From: Temnopleurus reevesii
Lineage: Eukaryota; Echinodermata; Echinoidea; Temnopleuroida; Temnopleuridae
Direction of reading: 5' to 3'
Assembly (NCBI GenBank): GCA_036244855.1
Contig: BQKZ01009245.1
Coordinates: 1-12,750 of the forward strand
DNA length: 12,750 nt
Shown here: piece after piece, positions 7,380 through 12,750 of the stretch
Numbering within the stretch: the first letter of the stretch is position 1
Layout: every line of letters starts with the position of its first letter
Made by a program: the position numbers and the translations under genes
The notes under the pieces: model-generated
Databases searched by the model: none
Seen by the model: only the letters and a program-made list of their open reading frames with translations
Told to the model about the DNA's origin: nothing

Positions 7380-7510
7380 CAGTGGAAGCTCTGTATTACG
7401 AGGTGCTTGACAGTTGACACCATCAAAAATTAGGAGCTGGGACCAGATTTTTTACCTCTTTATATCAGATATTTTGTTACACCACATCTCTTTATAACGA
7501 GTTTCCACTT
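7380..7510. mobile_element. TA-target MITE, family A copy 4
   Basis: It starts CAGTGGAAGCTCTGTATTACGAG and ends 'cgagtttccactt', with TA at 7378-7379 and 7511-7512. The interior keeps 'ggagctgggaccaga' and 'acctctttatatcagatatttt'. It is internally deleted relative to copy 2. Confidence 0.8.
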
Positions 7511-7668
7511 TATGAAAGGTAATTTTCACTGGTCACAGCTCCTTATAGCCTAGATAAACAAAAAATAATTAATTCAGACCCATTGGATTTTCAGCTGATT
7601 TTACCTCAGATATGTGGCTGGAATCAGGTAGTACTATTTCCAGTTGAATATTTCTGTTATCATTATTA

Positions 7669-7843
7669 CAGTCTAACCTCGTTACAACGAGGTCGTTAGG
7701 ACCAGAGGAATAACCTCTTTATATTTAAACCTTGTTATATCAGGGTCAAAATGCAATAAAATACAAAGAGATGGAACAAGGAAAATTACTTTGTTATAAC
7801 GAGAGCTTGTTATAACAGTGCTCTTTATAACGAGGTTGGACTG
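7669..7843. mobile_element. complete TA-target MITE, family B, 175 bp
   Basis: It starts CAGTCTAACCTCGTTACAAC and ends with the inverted TTATAACGAGGTTGGACTG, flanked by TA at 7667-7668 and 7844-7845. It is the best-preserved member and is the reference for the nested copy at 6175-6331. TA target and short CAGT ends suit a Tc1/mariner/pogo-like source; the transposase is not in this window. Confidence 0.88.
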
Positions 7844-7973
7844 TATTATTCATTCTGCCATCAATAAGTTTGCAACAGTAAAAATGACAAATGTATCACA
7901 GTAAATGAAAATAGATATAAAAAGTGGAAAAAGGAGAAGGTAAGAGAGTAAGGCAAGAAAGGTGAATGCCCAT

Positions 7974-8198
7974 CCATATGGGTAGTCTGCCAGAACAGAC
8001 CCTTGGCTTTCATTGTGCGCATGTACAGAGGGTACTACAGGGTATGCATTGTGTGTCAACATACTCTCGCCAAGGCTGAGGATAGAACAAAACTGTGTGT
8101 GATGTAGTCACACAATGCATACCCTGTATCACGCTATGCTCCTGCACACACCGAAAGCCTAGGGTATGTGCTTGCAGACTAATCCATACTCCATATGC
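7974..8198. repeat. long imperfect hairpin (fold-back element)
   Basis: Arms of roughly 80 bases pair across a loop of about 53 bases. The innermost 19 bases pair perfectly (8037-8055 with 8109-8127, ACAGGGTATGCATTGTGTG), and further out the arms agree at most positions ('tagtctgc', 'cccttggcttt', 'gtgtgcgcatg' type blocks). There is no protein coding. It may be a fold-back MITE; a transcribed hairpin is an alternative that cannot be judged from sequence alone. Confidence 0.75.
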
Positions 8199-8331
8199 CA
8201 GGGTTTGCAAAAGTGAAGTTCTTCACTGTTACCCTGAGGCATGCATGGATGGTAATGTTATTGACTACAGTGTCGTATCAACTGAAACCAGTTGAACTAG
8301 AACTTAAATGTTTGTCCTGAGAGTTCAGCTG

Positions 8332-8337
8332 TTTATT
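8332..8337 (-). promoter_or_regulatory. candidate distal polyadenylation signal of the KCTD-type gene
   Basis: AATAAA on the minus strand, about 275 bases after the stop codon. It is an alternative to the nearer signal at 8428-8433. Confidence 0.35.
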
Positions 8338-8427
8338 ACAAATATACGCTAGAATTTAAGGCATTTGCAGACAAAAGGGGGCTACAGCCACCTACCCCCA
8401 GGTTACACGGTCCCTGTGGTTTGCTGT

Positions 8428-8433
8428 TTTATT
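8428..8433 (-). promoter_or_regulatory. candidate proximal polyadenylation signal of the KCTD-type gene
   Basis: AATAAA on the minus strand, about 180 bases after the stop codon at 8611-8613, which is a reasonable distance for a short 3' UTR. Confidence 0.45.
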
Positions 8434-8513
8434 TACTCTTATATCATGAGATGCCCGATAAAACTTGATTACTTTCTGAGTCGAAAGGATGCCCTTTTAA
8501 CGGAGGCTCCATT

Positions 8514-8593
8514 GTACATGACTTTTCCAGGCCTGGAATAACAAATGAAAAATTCCATGATTTTTCCAGGTTTTCCATGACCTCAGGAACCCT
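8514..8593. repeat. transposon remnant with 'CATGAyTTTTCCAGG' motifs
   Basis: CATGACTTTTCCAGG (8517-8531) and CATGATTTTTCCAGG (8556-8570) are followed by 'ttttccatgacctcaggaaccct'. A 14-bp perfect palindrome TTCCAGGCCTGGAA lies at 8525-8538. From memory this matches the end of a widespread element that begins 'cagggtt...catggaaaacctggaaaagtcatgg', probably hAT-like. It falls in the presumed 3' UTR of the minus-strand gene. Confidence 0.6.
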
Positions 8594-8610
8594 AATGTTA
8601 CATATCATTT

Positions 8611-9774
8611 TCACTTTTCCCAGAAGTAATTCACCCTATCTGATAGCGATCTCTGTTTTGGAGATCCGCTTTGCATGCCCGATGGTCCCCTTGAGACGCT
8701 TGCAAGGTACAAGCCAAACTCAAAGTCATTCCGCGTCAAATGAAATTCTATTCTGGTGCAACTCGCATTGAGCTGGTGCTCCTTCGTCATGCATCTGTAA
8801 CGTTCACAAAGTTCTTTGTCAAAATACGACACAACATCTTGTCGACTGGCACGTCCGCCTTCAACAATCTTCTCAAGGTCTACAATGCAAGATCGTAAGC
8901 CATGGCCGCTCTCATTGATGGCATGATCTTTTCCAAAAGGTGACGGCGAAAAAAGATAGCTGAGAGCGCTCCAACCATAAGCAACACAGCTTGGCCTACG
9001 GGTTTGACTGCCTGCAGATATCACAGAAACCATGCTAGGATCGTGGTAAAACAAGTGAAGAATAGCAAAAAGATGTATTGTTACGTGATTGCAGCTACTC
9101 ATAAATCGAAGGTTCTGGATATGAAACGAAAGTATCTCGAGCTCAAAATATTTCGCCTCCTCCTCGAGATTCTCTAATTCCTGGGACGAGATTGTATCGA
9201 AGATTCCACCGCTTTGGATGAAGCGAAGGATATGCATGAATAATTCTTCATCTCGATTTATGACGAAATTCCCGCTGGTATCAACTTGAGATACAACGTT
9301 ACCATGGATCATCTTTGAAAACAGCGAGTCTCCCTGTCCTAAAACATTGTTCAAATTCAACTTGTAAATGTTACCATTTATCACGAATCCAACCTTTTCT
9401 GGAGGCTTCATATTCGCCTCATCAACTTTCTGTTGCAGTTGTTGCAGTCGCTCGCTTACCGCTTCCTTCAATTCATCAATCAAGAAAAAATCTGCCTCCT
9501 CTTGTAGCATTTCAAGCTCGTTAAAGCCTTCTGGCAGAACGAGCTTACCGCTTCTCATGAAGTTCAAAACGTGGCGGAATATCTTCTCATCCCGGTCGAT
9601 CATGTAGTTCCCATGTTTGTCTTTGGTAGATGGGATGGGACTATCCAAAAGGGTTGCAAAGAAAGAGTCGGGATATCTGGTTAAAGTGACACGTGAGGTC
9701 TGGTAGATTTTGCCACCGACATTCAAACTGACAAATCTGTCAGAGTCAGAATCAAAGTTTTCAGGAGTAGACAT
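8611..9774 (-). CDS. KCTD-type protein with tandem BTB/T1 domains
   Basis: 387 residues in one uninterrupted frame. BTB/T1 domain 1 is residues 14-107, opening FVSLNVGGKIYQTS, then TLTRYPDSFF, a YMIDRDEKIFRHVLNFMRSG core and an EEADFFLIDEL helix, all signatures of KCTD/Kv T1 domains. A Gln-rich helical linker (108-127) leads to a second, more diverged T1 domain (128-215): VGFVINGNIYKLN, GDSLFSKM, NRDEELFMHILRFIQSG, EEEAKYFELEIL. Residues 216-387 match no family I recognise and contain TRIEFHLTRNDFEFGLYLAS. KCTD proteins form oligomers and often serve as cullin-3 or signalling adaptors in the cytosol; most have one BTB, with KCTD19 a multi-BTB exception. I chose ATG 9774 because it has A at -3 and lies just before the domain; an in-frame ATG at 9903 would add 43 residues of ordinary-looking sequence. 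The exact KCTD orthologue is not assigned. Confidence 0.9.
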   Translation of the reverse strand: MSTPENFDSDSDRFVSLNVGGKIYQTSRVTLTRYPDSFFATLLDSPIPSTKDKHGNYMIDRDEKIFRHVLNFMRSGKLVLPEGFNELEMLQEEADFFLIDELKEAVSERLQQLQQKVDEANMKPPEKVGFVINGNIYKLNLNNVLGQGDSLFSKMIHGNVVSQVDTSGNFVINRDEELFMHILRFIQSGGIFDTISSQELENLEEEAKYFELEILSFHIQNLRFMSSCNHVTIHLFAILHLFYHDPSMVSVISAGSQTRRPSCVAYGWSALSYLFSPSPFGKDHAINESGHGLRSCIVDLEKIVEGGRASRQDVVSYFDKELCERYRCMTKEHQLNASCTRIEFHLTRNDFEFGLYLASVSRGPSGMQSGSPKQRSLSDRVNYFWEK

Positions 9775-9903
9775 CTTCTTATTTAATCTCAAATTAGGGA
9801 AGTGTAAGTAGCTCAATGAGGGCAAATCTCCTTCCATGAATAGTGAGAGAACGGCTTCTAGTTCTAATACTGAGAAGTCTGACAATCGTTGTGCTATGAT
9901 CAT
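9775..9903 (-). other. in-frame upstream extension or 5' UTR of the KCTD-type gene
   Basis: The frame stays open upstream to an ATG at 9903 (MIIAQRLSDF...). Just after this ATG's upstream side, the minus strand reads 'gtgaag|gtatgatc', a good splice-donor match, and 'acacttccctaatttgag' before the inner ATG could be an acceptor region. So this segment might be N-terminal coding, 5' UTR, or a small intron. The sequence alone does not decide it. Confidence 0.4.
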
Positions 9904-9916
9904 ACCTTCACTGGGA

Positions 9917-10175
9917 GCAGAAGGGACAAAGGATTTTGTACAAAGTAAACAACTTCATTCAAGGGTTCACAACGGCTAGATACACCCAAAATAAATTTCC
10001 ATCGCTCGGCACTTCATATTCTGTGCAGAAATGTCAATTAGGCTACATACGATGAATGGGGGCGTTACTTTCTTTTGTGTCAAAGAAGCTAGTATTGTGA
10101 AGGCTTGAACGAAGTTGTTAACTTTGTCCAAAACAGCTTTTTCTTCTGTTTACAGTGCATGGTAATGTATTGGTT
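9917..10175 (+). repeat. dispersed repeat shared with 3546-3690 (copy 2)
   Basis: It keeps the ordered blocks GTAAACAAC, CATTCAAG, GGCTAGAT, AAATTTCCATC, CTGTGCAGAAATGT and TTACAGTGCATGG seen in copy 1, with about 100 extra bases before the last block. It lies just upstream of the KCTD-type coding sequence. Confidence 0.5.
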
Positions 10176-11278
10176 TTGAGAGCCGGAAAATGACTCAGTA
10201 TATAGTACCTGTCTGCCTGTCCTGGCTTGTCTTGTCTTTCCGTTCACGCCAACAAACAATTCGATGAGTGGATCTGGATGATTATGCCTGGCATTTTTAG
10301 AAGTTAGATACATTGAATTGCTGACATTAAGAAGGAGGCAGACCACTACGGTCTACGCTAGAGCCGGAGAGGAAGAAGAAGAATTTTTGGCTTCCAATCT
10401 AAACCATGATTCTATTATCTAACACAACAACGTCGTAACATCGGTTCATGATCGTAGGCTTAGACTGACTTCAAAATGCGAATCCTCAAAAGAACTGCTC
10501 AAAATGTACACTCGGCGGCTATACGCTGCAAACACTTTTATGGGGNTTGAACATTGACGCATGCGCACGTGATGGCACTAGTGAGGACTTTATAGCTCGA
10601 TGCCATCTAGCTTCCTATTCGGGCTTCATTTGACATTTTACACTTTATGTTATCATTCTCTTTTATCAAACTGACATTTACATTTATATTTACATTGTAT
10701 GTTTATCTTACGTGCCGACAGGATAGCTGACTAACGTAAAATGTAAAATACCAGATTTAAAACGTTAATATTCATGAATCCTGGCTTGTGAGGACTGTGC
10801 TGGTGATCACCAAACAGCCTCAATAGTGTTTCCTACAAACCTTCTAAACTGACATTTTATCGCTTTTATAATCTAATAAATATTATTAGAATCAAATTAG
10901 TTGCATTTAATTTGCCGAGCTTAAGATTAATTATTAAAAGTGTTTACAACAAATCGATCTCAAAGTTTATTTGAATCTTGAAAGTGCTCGTTTTTTTATG
11001 CAAAGATGATTATTTAGGGGGAAAAACAACGGTGAAAGCACCATTTCCTGAGTACTCAAAAGATATGTTCTTATATACGCACATCTTGAGACATTTTGTT
11101 GTTTTCATATAGTACTGAGTCACAAATGGCTATAATAATGTACCTTTTATTAAAATCGGCCGAAAAAAGTCGGGGCAGATCCACAGCTTTGGAAGAATGC
11201 GAATTACCATTGAGACATCTCCCGTTGCCATGAAAATGTCGTGGGCCATTATGATAGTCCAAGCTTCTAAATGCATGT
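10176..11278. other. upstream flank of the KCTD-type gene, no gene recognised
   Basis: An 85-codon minus-strand frame at 10089-10346 overlaps the repeat and has no family resemblance. The rest is AT-rich, with a TCTAATAA-ATA-TTATTAGA hairpin at 10872-10890 and one undetermined base at 10546. Any 5' UTR exon and promoter of the KCTD-type gene should be here, but I cannot place a start site. Confidence 0.5.
10557..10571. promoter_or_regulatory. possible NRF-1-like site overlapping a CACGTG E-box
   Basis: ACGCATGCGCA (10557-10567) is one base from the palindromic NRF-1 core TGCGCATGCGCA, and the palindromic E-box CACGTG (10566-10571) overlaps its end. This sits about 790 bases upstream of the KCTD-type ATG. 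Such pairs occur in animal promoters, but one match in 12 kb could be chance. Confidence 0.25.
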
Positions 11279-12480
11279 GCGCACCGTGGGGGGGGGGTGG
11301 GGGCGATAGCCCCCCCGCGCCCCCCGGGTCAGGCCCGGCCAGGAGACGCCAAAATTTGATGGCAAAAGGAACCAAAATTGCTGTGAAGGAGGCGCCAAAT
11401 GGAACGAAGAGGAGGCACAATCATTTTTGATGACCTTTTTTTTTTGCTTGCTTTTAATTGCCAGCTCGATCAGTCAGTCTCCGGGGGCGCCAAATTTGTG
11501 CTCAGCTCCCCAGGAATCAAAATCCTGGATGCGCGAATGAAATGCATCCGCGGAAAACTAAAGTATCCTAGCTTACGATATTTTATAGCGAAAAATTCGG
11601 TATGATTTTCCATTCATTCTGCAGAATAAAAAAAGGGTCAAAAGTTGTGCCGAATGCGTCAAGCCATGGGGAGTGGGTCTGGGAGCTTCCCCGGAAAATG
11701 TTGATTTCTATACGACCACAGGTGCGCTTTACTGGGCATTTTTTTTTGGGGGGGGGGTCAAGACACATAAAATATTTTGCTTTAATTGCATGAAAATCGT
11801 AATGAGTATATACATAACATGTGAAGTGTGAGTTCCGAATTTGCGAAGCAGGGGAGGCCGGGGGCACAATCTTTTTCGGAAAAATATCGCGTTCTGCATA
11901 ATGTGTGAAAAAAATTGCATGGAAGTCCAAAAGATGGAAAATGTGGCAAAAAAGCTTTGCTTGCATGCCAAAATTTAAAGGCGGGTTAAACATATATGCC
12001 TCCTTTGTGCCCCCTATCCTACTTGGTTCCACCCCTTCATTTTGCATTTCAGGCCAAGTAAATTCAAATTTGATCGAAATCTTCCATTCAATAGAGTAGA
12101 GAAAGAATGTTCGTGTTTACCATTCGAATTTGGCCCTTTCTGTCGCTGACAAAAACTGCGTTTTAAACAATATATGTAACTCTGTGAAAGTTGAAGGGCC
12201 CGCAAACCATGGCCCGAACCCCTTTACGGGCACACTACGGCATATGAGAATCGGAGATGATATGCACAGAAAACTGAATGAAGAAATTCATAAATGTACA
12301 TATAAGAGCTATAAAAAGTCATTCTAAATGTATTATCGGCATCCCCTGCAGGCCACATGATATGTGTATATATACATCAGCATCCGCAGAATTAAATTTT
12401 TCAAGCGGGAAAAAACCTCTATATGGGGTACCTTTTCATCGCATCCCTTATATTTGGGTGTGGGGTGCGTGTATTTTTTT
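11279..12480. repeat. decayed repeat with G/C runs, class unknown
   Basis: It opens with a G10-T-G5-C run at 11288-11304 that can pair with the C-runs after GATA (11309-11325). 'GCGCCAAA'-type motifs recur ('gacgccaaaatttgatgg' 11347, 'ggcgccaaatgg' 11391, 'ggggcgccaaattt' 11484). 'GGCACAATCwTTTTt' occurs near 11415 and again near 11863. A T9-G10 run lies at 11740-11758. No frame is credible as protein. The mix of homopolymers and recurring motifs looks like an old non-autonomous transposon. Confidence 0.45.
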
Positions 12481-12488
12481 TTTTTTTT
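12472..12488. repeat. poly-T tract
   Basis: An almost pure T run followed by 'aatatttc'. It may be the poly-A tail of a minus-strand retroposed sequence, but no retroposon body or target duplication could be identified. Confidence 0.4.
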
Positions 12489-12574
12489 AATATTTCACAA
12501 CGAAGTTACAAAATAATTCCCCACCCGTTCTAAAGGAGATTTAAAAAATATCAGTTTGCGACAACAAAATTGGC

Positions 12575-12750
12575 TTAAAGTGGAAACAGGAAGAAAAGGC
12601 CTAAGAAATTAAGTTTTATGCCATTAGGGAATTTTGTTCTTCCCAAATACAATGTTTTTTAGTTCATCACATTTAGACCTAGCGTTTAGGAGAAAAACAA
12701 TTTTGAAAATCCTGGTCAGATGTATTGAGAAATACGCGAGTCGTGAGGTA
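12575..12750 (-). repeat. right arm of the 176-bp inverted repeat
   Basis: Reverse complement of 376-551 with three substitutions. It reaches the last base of the window, so its outer end lies outside. The inner edge is at 'ttaaagtgg', where the similarity to the left arm stops abruptly. Confidence 0.9.

Noticed and set aside
1063..8600. CRISPR array, bacterial operon or phage elements
   Set aside because: The repeats are transposon ends, not regularly spaced direct repeats, and gene structure is eukaryotic throughout.
10089..10346. 85-codon minus-strand frame upstream of the KCTD-type gene, considered as a first exon
   Set aside because: Part of it overlaps the dispersed repeat, and no family match was found. 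A GCAG|GTACTA donor-like site exists, but no evidence links it to the downstream frame.
11583..12047. 154-codon minus-strand open frame
   Set aside because: It reads through G/C and T homopolymers (Pro-Pro-Pro-Lys-Lys-Lys) and lies in a decayed repeat with no recognisable protein pattern.
376..12750. The whole interval as a Polinton/Maverick or other giant DNA transposon with terminal repeats
   Set aside because: The interior contains EI24 exons with introns and a KCTD-type gene. No integrase, DNA polymerase, ATPase or protease-like frames are present.

Overview
The window looks like nuclear DNA from an animal. It is AT-rich, holds exons separated by GT-AG introns, and is full of short non-autonomous transposons and fold-back repeats. 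The repeat types (a 'CAGTGGAA...' TA-target MITE family, an 'AACCTGTCT' MITE, a TAA-target PIF/Harbinger-like MITE, 'accctgggta'-type dispersed repeats) remind me of marine invertebrates, most of all echinoderms such as sea urchins. That placement comes from memory of repeat families and is only moderately secure. There are no bacterial-style operons, and one ambiguous base (n) lies at 10546.

Layout. (1) 376-551 is the left arm of a 176-bp inverted repeat whose other arm is 12575-12750, the last base of the window. The arms differ at 3 positions, so the repeat probably continues past the right edge. (2) 842-3347 holds the last three coding exons of an EI24 (etoposide-induced 2.4 / PIG8) homologue on the plus strand: 842-922, 1891-2077 and 3248-3347. 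Spliced together they encode 121 residues of the conserved EI24 C-terminus, ending at TGA 3345-3347. Each of the three exons also has at least one extra, mostly decayed copy beside it: 671-720, 2146-2548 (split by a 231-bp MITE), 2770-2847 and 4452-4524. The first EI24 exon has a G|ATGAGT donor where G|GTGAGT is expected. (3) 3350-8600 is gene-poor and built from transposon debris: a 165-bp fold-back palindrome, a GC-rich patch, five members of one TA-target MITE family (one nested inside another), an 'AACCTGTCT' MITE, a long hairpin at 7974-8198 and a 'CATGAyTTTTCCAGG' repeat. (4) 8611-9774 (minus strand) is an uninterrupted coding sequence for a KCTD-type protein with two tandem BTB/T1 domains and an unassigned C-terminal region. 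(5) 9904-11278 is its upstream flank, with a possible NRF-1/E-box cluster near 10560. (6) 11279-12574 is a decayed repeat with G/C runs and no credible gene.

The EI24 and KCTD genes converge, tail to tail. EI24 is an ER multipass membrane protein linked to autophagy and p53 response in vertebrates. KCTD proteins are soluble oligomeric adaptors, often for cullin-3 ligases. I see no reason to think the two work together. The most notable points are the exon-by-exon local duplication of the EI24 3' end, the MITE that broke one duplicate, the aberrant splice donor, the tandem-BTB protein, and the 98%-identical inverted arms that bracket 12 kb. I found no evidence for a wholly new system.
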